A stretch of DNA of 63,584 bases, taken from IMG/VR virus record IMGVR_UViG_3300013307_000021, positions 1-63,584 of that record; one strand, written 5' to 3'. The stretch is from a virus. Below the pieces are notes generated by a model. It was not told where the DNA came from. It did no database searches and worked only from the letters and a program-made list of their open reading frames with translations. Position 1 is the first letter of the stretch. Every line of letters begins with the position of its first letter. The translations under genes were made by a program, and so were the position numbers. Positions 1 through 8,015 of this stretch are shown one piece after another.

Positions 1-72
1 GAAGAACATCACGCCTCAATGGAAGCCGAAGACGATCAGGACGACTCAGAATCCGAAGCCATTGTTATCTAA
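1..72 (+). CDS. C-terminal end of an unknown gene (partial)
   Basis: An open frame enters from the left edge and ends with TAA at 70-72. The visible 23 residues are very acidic (rich in Asp, Glu and Ser) and end in Ala-Ile-Val-Ile. It is followed by a group of three hairpins, the last a terminator, so it is probably the last gene of an upstream plus-strand unit. Function cannot be told from this fragment. Confidence 0.5.
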   Translation, partial: EEHHASMEAEDDQDDSESEAIVI

Positions 73-89
73 TACCCCTCTCTCCTCCT

Positions 90-151
90 TGCGCTATGCG
101 CACCTTTCTGTTAATATAACAGCCCCTGTCGTAAAAAGCAGGGGATTTTTT
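90..151 (+). terminator. Three tandem hairpins ending in an intrinsic terminator
   Basis: Three short perfect hairpins follow one another: TGCGC-TAT-GCGCA (90-102), CTGTTA-ATA-TAACAG (108-122) and CCCCTG/CAGGGG (123-128 with 139-144). Only the last is followed by a T run (146-151), so it is the likely Rho-independent terminator of the gene that ends at 72. Confidence 0.75.
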
Positions 152-172
152 ACATTCAACAAGGAGAAATAA

Positions 173-334
173 ATGAGAAACTTTGTAGCTAAAAATGATT
201 TCAACCGTGCTTCCACTCACCGTGATCGCAAGAACGATTATAACCGTGCGTGGGACATTGATGACGAGATAGACGACTATGAACCAAGAGGAACTAGCGA
301 AGCTGTTGATGACAGCCAAGCCAATGCCGATTAA
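173..334 (+). CDS. Small acidic protein of unknown function
   Basis: A 53-residue frame opens with ATG preceded by a strong ribosome site (AAGGAG, 161-166). The N-terminal half is basic and Asn/Arg rich; the C-terminal half is strongly acidic (Asp-Asp-Glu clusters) and ends in Ala-Asp. It is the first gene after the terminator at 123-151 and leads into the spanin genes. No family is recognised. The clean ribosome site is the main reason to believe it. Confidence 0.6.
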   Translation: MRNFVAKNDFNRASTHRDRKNDYNRAWDIDDEIDDYEPRGTSEAVDDSQANAD

Positions 335-416
335 GAAGGTGGTAGATAACTCTCCACCAAAACACATACAGGATCTTATAAATGCTAGAAGCACTAAAAC
401 TACTGCTAGCCAGTAA
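279..416 (+). CDS. Possible small overlapping gene upstream of the spanins
   Basis: A 45-residue frame starts inside the end of the 173-334 gene and ends 32 bases inside the inner spanin gene. It is basic and predicted soluble, with a helical N-terminus. Only a weak ribosome site (GAGA) lies upstream. It fills the gap between two firm genes, which is typical of compact phage operons, but no family is recognised and it could be a chance frame. Confidence 0.35.
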   Translation: MNQEELAKLLMTAKPMPIKKVVDNSPPKHIQDLINARSTKTTASQ

Positions 417-804
417 ACAGGTGAGAAAGGTTATTTTGATCGTGGTGTTAGCATTCGCTCTTGTGATTGGAGGGGTAGCCCTTCACCATCACATCTATCA
501 TAATGGATATGAATCTGGCGTTGCATATCAAACGCAAGTTTACCAGAAGCAACAGGACGAAGCTAGAAATACTCTTGCCTCCAAGCAGGCACAAGCGGAT
601 AGCGACAGAGCTAAGCTGAATACCACAATAGAACAACTCACCGAAAAGAACAATTCTCTCCAAGCCAAACTTGACGAGAAATACAATAAACAGAAACAAG
701 AGGTAATAGATTATGCCAAATCTGTTGAAGGTGCTGGTACTTGCTTCCGTTCTAACGGTAACGGGCTGCGCATCATCAATGAAAGCTTCCCCGATAGTAA
801 TTGA
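382..804 (+). CDS. Inner-membrane spanin (Rz-like, i-spanin)
   Basis: This 140-residue protein has a basic N-terminus, one membrane segment (about residues 15-34, rich in Val, Leu and Ile) and then a long Gln/Lys/Glu-rich region (about 50-115) that should form a periplasmic coiled coil. This is the standard architecture of Rz-type inner spanins, which fuse the inner and outer membranes in the last step of lysis. The o-spanin gene at 713-1039 overlaps its 3' end in another frame, the classic embedded Rz/Rz1 arrangement, which makes the call firm despite low sequence conservation in the family. Confidence 0.85.
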   Translation: MLEALKLLLASKQVRKVILIVVLAFALVIGGVALHHHIYHNGYESGVAYQTQVYQKQQDEARNTLASKQAQADSDRAKLNTTIEQLTEKNNSLQAKLDEKYNKQKQEVIDYAKSVEGAGTCFRSNGNGLRIINESFPDSN

Positions 805-1039
805 CCAATGTAAGGTAGTTGCAACAGCGCCTGTATCTGGCCCTTCTGCCTCATTGATGGAAGCTAAATCGATTCCTGTCAGATACACAGCGAGTCAGAT
901 TAAAAATGGAGCCAACACCTCAGAGGTTGTGGCAAATCAATCAGAGAACAATAAACTGTGGGCTAATGACAGAGCTAAAGTCGATGGTTTACAAGAATAC
1001 GTGCATACCTTACAGGATAAAGGTATTGTGGCTAAATAG
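713..1039 (+). CDS. Outer-membrane spanin lipoprotein (Rz1-like, o-spanin)
   Basis: This 108-residue protein begins with a lipoprotein signal peptide and lipobox (LTVTGC, Cys at residue 19), so it should be lipidated and held in the outer membrane. It starts within the i-spanin gene, overlapping it by 92 bases in a different frame. The mature part is polar, with a helical C-terminus that could contact the i-spanin coiled coil. Unlike lambda Rz1 it is not Pro-rich and is longer. The gene ends with TAG, showing that amber is used as a real stop in this genome. Confidence 0.85.
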   Translation: MPNLLKVLVLASVLTVTGCASSMKASPIVIDQCKVVATAPVSGPSASLMEAKSIPVRYTASQIKNGANTSEVVANQSENNKLWANDRAKVDGLQEYVHTLQDKGIVAK

Positions 1040-1050
1040 GAGCGTTCCCT

Positions 1051-3135
1051 ATGGGAAGAGCAGCAGCAAAGAAAAAGATTAACGTAAATAACATTCAGAT
1101 CAATGCCCAGGAAGGTAAGCAGACTATAGCTATGGAGAGTATGCCTGACGTAATGATTTACGGCGGTGCGGCTGGATGTGTATCAGCAGAAACAGAATAT
1201 CTATCCGCAGAAGGATTGAAACCGATTAAGTATTACGACAACGAGAAGATCTATCAGTACAACCCAGATAATAAGAAACTGGAACTGGTGATGCCATACT
1301 TTATCGAGACAGAGATCAAAAACGATAACTTTCACCGCATCAGTAACACTGCTGGTATTTATCAAGAACTAAGTATGGAGCATCGCTTCGTATTTTACAA
1401 GAAGAAAAAATCTAAGAAGCATTTCGAAATTGCTGTTGGTGATCTTATTGCACTACAACAATCGGGTAATCCTCTTCGTGGCTACGTAGAAACATTCTTC
1501 GGGACAAGAATCCCTTTCAATATTAAAGGCAAACCAAGTACAGCTTTGAAGATCTTTGAATCTCCGGCTACAGACGGTCTGAAATATTGTTTCGAAACTC
1601 CATCGTCTTACTTGATTCTTCGTAGAGCAGGTCATACCTTTGTCACTGGTAATAGTGGTAAGAGTCGTCTGTTACTCCTGAAAGCTTTGAAGTTTGCATT
1701 TAAAGATCCGTTGTTTGAAGGCGTTCTATTCCGTAGAACAACTAAAGCACACAGATCCGCTGGGGGATTATTCACAGAAGCTAAGAAACTGTTTGCACCA
1801 CTGCAACCACACGTTCGTGAATCTTCTATGGAGATTGAATTCCAATCAACCCGAGGTGGTAAGCTTAAGTTTGACCACTTGGAATTAGAATCAACCGCAG
1901 AACAAAACCACCAGGGTACACAGTACTCGATGGTAGGGTTTGACGAACTTACACATTTCAGTATCACTCAGTTCCTATATCTGATTGGTCGTTTGCGTTC
2001 TGAATCTGAGACCTCAAGTTTCTGCCTAGCAACGTGCAACCCTGATGCAGATAGTTGGGTATTGAAGTTTGTTCTTCCTTACTTGGACGAAAAAGGCTTC
2101 CCAACAGACGAGATGTGTGGTAAACAGCTTTACTTCATCATCAACAACGATGAACCTGTTTTCTCTGATTCAGAGCAAGAGCTACGGGCATTATACCCTG
2201 ATCTGTGTAGTCAGTACAACCAGAACACCGGAGAAACTATTGATGTTCCACCTAAGACTTTCGTCTTCATTGGTGGTACAATCTTTGACAACCCAGCGCT
2301 AATTCGTCTTAACCCAAACTACTTGGCTTCATTGAAAGCTTAGACTAAGGTTAACCGTGAACGTCTGCTTGATGGTTGCTGGTATGCTCGTGAACAAGCC
2401 TCAAGTTATTTCCAGAGAGATTGGTTGAACAAAATCAAATACTCTGAGATCCCTAACAATATGACTTACGTTCGTGGTTGGGATAAAGCAGCATCTATTC
2501 CATCCGAAAAATATAAATACCCTGACTATACGGCTTCGGTTAAACTCGGAAAAGATAGCGATGGTAACATTTATATCTTCGGGGATTATGACTATGATGC
2601 AATCGACGAGAAGAGCAAGGTATACGGAAGATTCCGCAGACTACCAGGCGATAGGGATAAGCTAATCCTAAACCAGAGTAATATTGACGGAACAGACGTA
2701 ACTGTTGTACTTCCTAAAGATCCATCTGGTGCAGGTATCATCGAATACACCGAATCGGCTAAGAAATTAATCGCACAGGGATTCAATGTCAAACCAGACG
2801 CAATGCCTAACAACAAAAAGAAACTGCAACGTTTCATTCCAGTCAGTAGTGCTTGTCAGAATGGGTTTGTTTACATTGTAGAAGACTCTTTCAACAACCA
2901 AGAAACTCTTGATCACTTCTATCGTGAACTTGAAGTATTTACTGGTGAAAGATCAAGTGCAACGATTAAGGATGATTTACCGGATGCCGTGGCTTCTGCC
3001 TTTAACACAATCCAACGTGAACAGGTGTTTAACGCTGTGAGCATTCCTTCAATCAATGCTACTACTCGTTGGGCTAGTTCTCAGTTAGGTAAGCCGTCAA
3101 TGCCTAAGATGCCGTCAAGAATGCGCTCTTGGTAA
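1051..3135 (+). CDS. Terminase large subunit (TerL), intein-containing and interrupted by an in-frame TAG
   Basis: One continuous reading frame of 694 codons encodes the packaging motor, broken only by TAG at 2341-2343. Removing the intein (1177-1653) restores a Walker A motif GGAAGSGKS, and a Walker B-like stretch (MVGFDELTHF) follows at about 1930-1960. The part after the stop carries the RNase H-type nuclease: GWDKA at about 2479, a Lys-Asp-Pro-Ser segment near 2720, and Asp-Asp-Leu-Pro-Asp-Ala near 2971. The stop sits in the linker between ATPase and nuclease. Spliced and read through, the protein would be about 535 residues, a normal TerL size. Without readthrough the products would be an ATPase-only protein and a nuclease part that could start at TTG 2425 or ATG 2461, neither with a good ribosome site. 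Confidence 0.9.
1177..1653 (+). other. Mini-intein inserted in the terminase Walker A motif
   Basis: A 159-residue in-frame insertion splits the P-loop between Gly42 and the Ser of SGKS. It starts with Cys (CVSAETEYLS, like intein block A), contains a block-B-like SMEHRFVF segment near 1375-1400, and ends with a block F/G-like region finishing in Thr-Gly-Asn before the extein Ser. Nucleophile Cys1, terminal Asn and +1 Ser are all present. The penultimate residue is Gly rather than the usual His. At this size there is no room for a homing endonuclease, so it is a mini-intein. Splicing would be needed to form an active ATPase. Confidence 0.9.
2341..2343 (+). other. In-frame amber codon in the terminase gene
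   Basis: TAG follows Leu-Lys-Ala and precedes ACT AAG GTT. The frame is open on both sides and both halves are conserved terminase domains. One C-to-T change from CAG (Gln) would give it. Other genes here stop at TAG (for example 1037-1039), so amber is not reassigned wholesale. Confidence 0.9.
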
Positions 3136-3141
3136 TATTTC

Positions 3142-3170
3142 TTGACTTTTTAGATCTTTGGTGTTATATT
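3142..3170 (+). promoter_or_regulatory. Sigma-70-like promoter before the portal gene
   Basis: TTGACT (3142-3147) and TATATT (3165-3170) are separated by exactly 17 bases. The -35 box lies just downstream of the terminase stop. The predicted start is about 50 bases upstream of the portal gene. Confidence 0.75.
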
Positions 3171-3176
3171 GGGATT

Positions 3177-3201
3177 AGGAGATCTTTCGGTCTCCTCTTC
3201 T
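3177..3201 (+). terminator. Hairpin with T-rich tail at the start of the portal transcript
   Basis: AGGAGATC and GGTCTCCT can pair around a TTTC loop, and CTTCTTTT follows. It begins about where the transcript from the promoter at 3142-3170 would start, so it may be a 5' stabilising stem, an attenuator, or the terminator of the terminase transcript. Confidence 0.5.
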
Positions 3202-3227
3202 TTTAACAAACAACATAAGAGGTAGTG

Positions 3228-4784
3228 GTGGCTAAGAGACAATATACCAAAAAGTCCGACTACTGGAACTCAAAAACTTCGGTACAGAAAGCAGCACCCG
3301 CACCGCAGAAAGAAGAGTCTAATCTAGTTCTCTCGCAAGAAATCGGTACGTTGGGCCTAAGTTCAATTCGTAGCTTCACTGCATTCCTGCATAATCACGA
3401 GACTAAGTTTCCAGAGTCTATTCGCACATACAGAGAGATGGGCGAAGATCCAGATGTAGCAACAGCGCTGGACGCAGTTTATACATTTGTCGATAGAGCA
3501 TTCTTTGATTTCCGTGTTGACTATAACCAAAAGTCAGCTAAATCTAAAAGAGCAGCTAAATTCATTGATTACTCTCTTCGCAATATGGAAGCACCATTAC
3601 GCCAATATGTTAGATCACTCCTTACATATAAGCAATATGGATTTGCCATTGCTGAGAAAGTATTCGCTGTAGATGAAGATACCAAAAGTCCGTACTTCGG
3701 TCAATACCGTTTACAGAAATTAGGTTTTCGTCCACAAGACACGATTGACCTGACCACTCCATTCACTTACAGTGACGATGGACGTGAGATCATTTCAGTC
3801 AACCAGAACATCACCGGATCAATGCTTAGTAAAGCATTACCACAATCTCTGATTGGTAAAAAGTCTATTCCAATTCAGAAGTGTGTTCTCGTAGGAAATA
3901 ACATCACTGATAACAATCCTCTGGGTGTAAGCCCGTTAGCTTCTGTTTACCGTAGCTGGAGAGAGAAGACTCTGATTCAAGAGTATGAAGTTGTTGGTGT
4001 GAGTAAAGACTTAGGCGGTATGCCAGTACTGATGGTTCCTGGAGCAATCCTAAACCGTGCATCTCTGAACCCTAACGGGGAAGAAGCTCAGTCGCTTCGC
4101 GTCCTGCAATCAAACATCGCAAACCTACACGCTGGTGAGCAGTCTTATATGGTGTTGCCTTCTGACATTTATGAGAACACATCAATGCGTCAGTATGACT
4201 TGGTATTCCAAGGTGTACAAGGGAGCGGTAAGCAGTTTGACACACAAGCCCTGATTAAACAACGCCAGCTAGATATCTTTAACAGATTCGGTGCAGGTGT
4301 TCTTATTATGGGGGGTGGTGAAGGAGGTAGCTTATCTCTTTCTGACAACAAACAAACCCTTCTTTCTCATTATGTCGAGAGAGATGTAGATACTATCATC
4401 GAAGCAATCAACACTCAAGTTATTCCAACAATGTTGAAAATTAACGGAATCTATTTGTCTCAGGAAGATATGCCAAGATTATGTAGTGATGATATTGGTG
4501 ATCCTGATATCGAAACTGTCTCTTCTGCGATCCAGAAGATTGTAGGTGTTAAAGGTCTGCCAATGACTCCAGGCACTATCAATGAGTTCTTCGCAATGAT
4601 GGGGATGAAAGAAAGGATTCCTGATGATGTAGCAGCAGATCCTGAGAAGTTTAAAGAGTATGTGGAAACATATATGTCTGATCCTACCTCAAGATCGGGT
4701 GACGGAATCGCCGCAGGACAAGGTAACGGTACTTCTACCACTGCCGCAACCCGCGATAATTCAGTTGCAAATACGGCTAACTAA
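3228..4784 (+). CDS. Portal protein (gp29/DUF935-like)
   Basis: This 518-residue protein sits between terminase and prohead protease, the normal place for the portal, the dodecameric head entry ring through which DNA is packaged. The length and pattern (basic N-terminus, long alpha/beta core, disordered Gly/Thr/Ala-rich C-terminus) fit the Mu gp29-type portals. The start chosen is GTG 3228, five bases after AAGAGG; GTG 3225 is in the same frame but too close to the ribosome site. Function is taken from context and overall resemblance; the exact family is less certain. Confidence 0.85.
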   Translation: MAKRQYTKKSDYWNSKTSVQKAAPAPQKEESNLVLSQEIGTLGLSSIRSFTAFLHNHETKFPESIRTYREMGEDPDVATALDAVYTFVDRAFFDFRVDYNQKSAKSKRAAKFIDYSLRNMEAPLRQYVRSLLTYKQYGFAIAEKVFAVDEDTKSPYFGQYRLQKLGFRPQDTIDLTTPFTYSDDGREIISVNQNITGSMLSKALPQSLIGKKSIPIQKCVLVGNNITDNNPLGVSPLASVYRSWREKTLIQEYEVVGVSKDLGGMPVLMVPGAILNRASLNPNGEEAQSLRVLQSNIANLHAGEQSYMVLPSDIYENTSMRQYDLVFQGVQGSGKQFDTQALIKQRQLDIFNRFGAGVLIMGGGEGGSLSLSDNKQTLLSHYVERDVDTIIEAINTQVIPTMLKINGIYLSQEDMPRLCSDDIGDPDIETVSSAIQKIVGVKGLPMTPGTINEFFAMMGMKERIPDDVAADPEKFKEYVETYMSDPTSRSGDGIAAGQGNGTSTTAATRDNSVANTAN

Positions 4785-4813
4785 AATATTTTCATAAATA
4801 TTTAAAAAAGCTA

Positions 4814-4842
4814 TTGACAAAATACCGTATATCCTATAGAAT
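4814..4842 (+). promoter_or_regulatory. Sigma-70-like promoter before the prohead protease gene
   Basis: TTGACA (4814-4819) and TAGAAT (4837-4842) have a 17-base spacer. The -10 box lies in the first arm and loop of a perfect 11-bp inverted repeat (4828-4859), which could be an operator. Confidence 0.75.
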
Positions 4843-4859
4843 GAGATTTATAGGATATA
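4828..4859 (+). repeat. Perfect 11-bp inverted repeat over the promoter
   Basis: TATATCCTATA (4828-4838) and TATAGGATATA (4849-4859) are exact reverse complements with a 10-base loop. The repeat covers the -10 region and start site of the promoter at 4814-4842. No T run follows, so a protein-binding site is more likely than a terminator. Confidence 0.75.
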
Positions 4860-4880
4860 TGTTTTCAAAGGAACTTCATT

Positions 4881-5369
4881 TTGAACTTATCTCCAGAAGA
4901 GTTTATCGCACTGTCTAAGTCATTGCAACAATCTCCCACTAAAGTTGAAATCGACAAGAGCACTATCCCTGCCGATAAGACAGAAGAAAGTTTACCAATC
5001 CTGAAAGTTGAGCAATTTGCAGAAGAGAAGATGCAGGCCATTGAGGTTATGTATTGTCCTCCAGAGTATGATGATTTGCACGGCGAACGAATGTCAGAAC
5101 TTGAGATTCGCAAGATGGTAGATAACTTTAACGAGAACATCAATAACGTTCAAGGTAACTTAGGACACATCAAGAACACGAAGCAATTTAAACCAGTGAA
5201 AGCTTGGGTTAATGAAGTGGATTGTATGATTGGTGATAACCTAGTAACCGAAGGAACGCCCCTAGTTAAGATTCAATTCTACGACAGAGACTTGTTTGAA
5301 GCAAGAAAAAATGGCGTATTGAAAGGTCTTAGTATTGGTGCTCTAGGTCGCTCAGTCGAAAAGGAATAA
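4881..5369 (+). CDS. Prohead protease (XkdF-like)
   Basis: This 162-residue protein is placed directly after the portal and before the scaffold, as expected for the protease that trims scaffold and capsid during head maturation. It contains a Gly-Asn-Leu-Gly-His segment near residue 90 and an ending with KGLSIGA, both reminiscent of the XkdF-type phage proteases; the His and the Ser are candidate catalytic residues. The start is TTG at 4881 with AAAGGA a few bases upstream; no better ATG exists near it. The protease call rests on these motifs and on position. Confidence 0.7.
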   Translation: MNLSPEEFIALSKSLQQSPTKVEIDKSTIPADKTEESLPILKVEQFAEEKMQAIEVMYCPPEYDDLHGERMSELEIRKMVDNFNENINNVQGNLGHIKNTKQFKPVKAWVNEVDCMIGDNLVTEGTPLVKIQFYDRDLFEARKNGVLKGLSIGALGRSVEKE

Positions 5370-5373
5370 CTTA

Positions 5374-6486
5374 ATGGCTAACACATATTTAGAAGACATT
5401 GACTTCTCCGCACCAGCGTCTGATGTTTCTTGTGGAGCACACATTGCTTACACATTTGCCGAACAAGGCGGTGCAGCATCAGGATTCAATAATCCTCTGA
5501 TGTTTAAGAATAACGCGGCTAACGCTGAACTGTCATTTGAAAAACTAGAGACTCTTAAGGCTCTCGGTGAAGATGTTACAGAACTGCGTAAGACTTATGT
5601 AAGTCAGATTATGGACTCTCTTCAATCCGCTGTCAACGATAAATATTCGGACGGTTGGAGTTGGGTGAGTGTAGTGGACGCAGATTTTGATAACAGCCTA
5701 GTTATCTTCGTTACAGACTTTGGTTTGTACGCTGCTGGATTCACTATTAACGGACTTACAGTTGAGTTGGAAGACACAGCTACTCCAGTAATGCCAGTTA
5801 CAGATTATCAAGTATTAGATGGTGCAGTACTTATTTCCATTGATTACTTTGACTATATGATTGACGAAGCATTAGCTAATCTGGTTAAGAGCACAATCAA
5901 ACACTCACACGTAAAAGAATTACTGGTTAAGGCGAAAGCCAAGCCAGAAGACAACTCTGTGAATGCAGAGGAAACTCACGCAGGATCAACTGCAAACACA
6001 CCCGAAATCCAAAAAGGAGAACTCCCATTGGAACTTAACAAAGAAGAGTTTCTGAAATCAGCAGAATTCCAAGATCTGATGAAGGCTCAAATTGCAGAAG
6101 CTGTAGAAAAGGCTAGCGACGAAGCTAAAGAAGCTGCTCAGGCCGAAGCTCAGGAAGCTATTGCTAAAGCTCAGGCTGAACTGGAAGAACTTCGCAAAGC
6201 TGAACAAGCTCGTATCGAAGAAGACTATGCAACTGTACTGAAATCTTATGGCTTCGTGTCAGAAGAAAAAGTTGACGTTCTGGTTAAATACCTGGTAGCA
6301 AATAGCGAAGTAGCTGATGCAATCGTTGAGTCTTTTGATAAGGCTAAAGACGAAGTAGCAACAGTCAAAGCTGAGTTTGCCGCTGAGAAAGGTGCTTCTG
6401 TAGAGAATGCTTCTGCTGTAGTTAAAAGCTCAAGTGACCTGATCGCTAAACGCGCTCAAGAAATGAAAGCCCGTAAATCTAAATAA
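5374..6486 (+). CDS. Head morphogenesis protein with C-terminal scaffold domain
   Basis: This 370-residue protein has two parts. Residues 1-190 form a mixed alpha/beta domain of unknown role. Residues 215-370 are almost purely helical and charged, rich in Ala, Glu and Lys, as in phage internal scaffolds that guide capsid assembly and are then removed. The gene follows the protease by four bases. A ribosome site and TTG start inside the gene (6014-6030) suggest that the C-terminal part is also made alone, as lambda makes Nu3 within gene C. Confidence 0.75.
   Translation: MANTYLEDIDFSAPASDVSCGAHIAYTFAEQGGAASGFNNPLMFKNNAANAELSFEKLETLKALGEDVTELRKTYVSQIMDSLQSAVNDKYSDGWSWVSVVDADFDNSLVIFVTDFGLYAAGFTINGLTVELEDTATPVMPVTDYQVLDGAVLISIDYFDYMIDEALANLVKSTIKHSHVKELLVKAKAKPEDNSVNAEETHAGSTANTPEIQKGELPLELNKEEFLKSAEFQDLMKAQIAEAVEKASDEAKEAAQAEAQEAIAKAQAELEELRKAEQARIEEDYATVLKSYGFVSEEKVDVLVKYLVANSEVADAIVESFDKAKDEVATVKAEFAAEKGASVENASAVVKSSSDLIAKRAQEMKARKSK
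6028..6486 (+). CDS. Nested in-frame start: scaffold protein alone (candidate)
   Basis: AAGGAG at 6014-6019 lies eight bases upstream of TTG 6028, in the frame of the 5374-6486 gene. Translation from here gives a 152-residue helical, Ala/Glu/Lys-rich protein, the normal composition of a scaffold. TTG starts with good ribosome sites are used elsewhere in this genome (4881, 9849 and 59222). The boundary coincides with the switch from the mixed alpha/beta domain to the helical domain. Confidence 0.6.
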   Translation: MELNKEEFLKSAEFQDLMKAQIAEAVEKASDEAKEAAQAEAQEAIAKAQAELEELRKAEQARIEEDYATVLKSYGFVSEEKVDVLVKYLVANSEVADAIVESFDKAKDEVATVKAEFAAEKGASVENASAVVKSSSDLIAKRAQEMKARKSK

Positions 6487-6505
6487 TTTAAAAGGAATCT
6501 CTTAA

Positions 6506-6898
6506 ATGGCAACATTTAAAACTTACTCTCGCGGCTTCGGTCGTTACAGTGACCTGGTACTTGGAAACGTATTCTCTTCTGATCTAGGCCATTGTGTTCG
6601 TGAAATCAACCTGGTTAAAACCGCTACAATGCAACTTGGTAGTGTCCTGACCGCTGCTGGTGTAGAAGCTGCTGCCGCTGGCGATGCTGCTACCGTACTG
6701 GTATGGACTGACGTTACCTTTGACATTGCTGACGTTCCAGTTGGTGAAACTTTCACAGCAGTAGTCGCTAAGCGTGACCTGACTCTGAACCGCTTCAAAG
6801 TTGTTTATTCTGACGGAAGTCTGATTGACGATGCTGGTGTTGCGGCTCTGGAAGAAGTCGGTCTGAAACTGACTGCTACAGTCCTTGTGACTTCTTAA
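6506..6898 (+). CDS. Head decoration/stabilisation protein (gpD-like position)
   Basis: This 130-residue, Ala/Val/Thr-rich, beta-strand-rich protein lies between scaffold and major capsid genes, where lambda-type phages encode the head-stabilising decoration protein. It has a good ribosome site (AAGGAAT). Length and composition fit, but no diagnostic motif is visible, so the role is inferred from position. Confidence 0.65.
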   Translation: MATFKTYSRGFGRYSDLVLGNVFSSDLGHCVREINLVKTATMQLGSVLTAAGVEAAAAGDAATVLVWTDVTFDIADVPVGETFTAVVAKRDLTLNRFKVVYSDGSLIDDAGVAALEEVGLKLTATVLVTS

Positions 6899-6926
6899 TT
6901 TTAACTTTTAATAAGGACGCTAAATA

Positions 6927-7943
6927 ATGGCTTTCGATTTTCAAACTGACCGCAAGGTTGACTTTACTCCACTGATTGAACTGGCTCCAACTCAGAACAC
7001 TCTGATCAGCAGCCTGGGCATCTTCGAGTCATACAACCACGCAACCACTGAGATCCGCGTTGATCGTGACGTTTCAAGTGACAAACTGATTCCTGCCCGT
7101 GTACGTGGCGGTGAGCGTAACTGGCTGACCACTCCTGGTCTGAACGGCGTTGCTGTAACCATTCCGTTCTTCCCACTTGACCACAACATCAAAGCTCAGG
7201 ATATTCAGTCATTCCTTGACTTCCTGAACCCAGATGCAGATCGCCTGACCACTCAGGAAGCAGTTGTTAACCGTTATCTGAACCAGATTCGTCGTAACGT
7301 AGCCTTCACCAAAGAACGTATCCTTGCTGATGCAGTTATGGGCCGTGCTTACGTTGGTACTGATGCAGACGGTTTCCAGAACCAGAACCAGAACTACAAC
7401 TGGTATGATGTATTCGGTGTTGCTCAAGAGTCAATCTCTATTGACTTCACAAGCACAACCATTGACCCAACTGAGGTTATCGAAGCTCAGGCTCGTGGTT
7501 ACATCATCGACAACAAGCAAGATGGTAGCACTGTAAGTAACATCATCGCCCTGTGCGGTCGTCAGTTCTTCTCTCGCATCATCAGCAGCCCGTTTGTTCG
7601 CTCTGCATTCACTTACTACCAAGGTACTCCGAACCCGATTCGTGACCGTATCGGTGGAAACCTGGATGCGCGTGTTTGGAACTTCAAAGGTGTAACTTAC
7701 ATCGAAGATATCCACAACAACGTTCCAACAAACGAAGCGTTTGTATTCCCAGAGGGCATTTCCAATATGTTCCAGGAACACTTCGCACCAGCAGATGCTT
7801 ACGCATACGCTAACCAACTGGCTCAGGATTTCTACCTGTTCCTGATCAACACTGACTGGCGTGTAATGTCAATGCAGTCCGAATTCGGGATGCTGGCAGT
7901 TTGTACTCGTCCAGAACTGGTTGTTCGTCTGACCACTGCTTAA
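6927..7943 (+). CDS. Major capsid protein (phage capsid family E)
   Basis: This 338-residue protein matches the size and look of the lambda gpE-type major head protein: an N-terminal arm with an Asp/Phe-rich start, a beta-rich middle, and a C-terminus ending in an Arg-Pro-Glu-Leu-Val-Val stretch common in this family. It builds the HK97-fold icosahedral shell. It is preceded by scaffold and decoration genes and followed by a strong terminator, as expected for a highly expressed gene. Its codon use is visibly biased to a few codons (CTG, CGT, AAC), more so than its neighbours. Confidence 0.9.
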   Translation: MAFDFQTDRKVDFTPLIELAPTQNTLISSLGIFESYNHATTEIRVDRDVSSDKLIPARVRGGERNWLTTPGLNGVAVTIPFFPLDHNIKAQDIQSFLDFLNPDADRLTTQEAVVNRYLNQIRRNVAFTKERILADAVMGRAYVGTDADGFQNQNQNYNWYDVFGVAQESISIDFTSTTIDPTEVIEAQARGYIIDNKQDGSTVSNIIALCGRQFFSRIISSPFVRSAFTYYQGTPNPIRDRIGGNLDARVWNFKGVTYIEDIHNNVPTNEAFVFPEGISNMFQEHFAPADAYAYANQLAQDFYLFLINTDWRVMSMQSEFGMLAVCTRPELVVRLTTA

Positions 7944-7970
7944 TTGTAGCGGAACGATTGGATAATATCA

Positions 7971-8001
7971 ACCCCTGCCCTTCACAGGGTGGGGGTTTTT
8001 T
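7971..8001 (+). terminator. Terminator after the capsid gene
   Basis: CCCCTGCCCT and AGGGTGGGGG form a GC-rich stem (with two G-T pairs) followed by a run of six T. It closes the capsid transcript; the next ribosome site follows within 25 bases. Confidence 0.8.
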
Positions 8002-8015
8002 ATTTAGGAGATAAA

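Noticed and set aside
2425-3135. A separate gene starting at TTG 2425
   Set aside because: It is in the same frame as 1051-2340 and carries the nuclease half of the terminase. There is no good ribosome site at TTG 2425 or ATG 2461, so one interrupted gene explains it better.
6544-6798. Minus-strand frame within the decoration protein gene
   Set aside because: It has no ribosome site, lies wholly inside a well-supported gene, and its composition mirrors the codon bias of the other strand.
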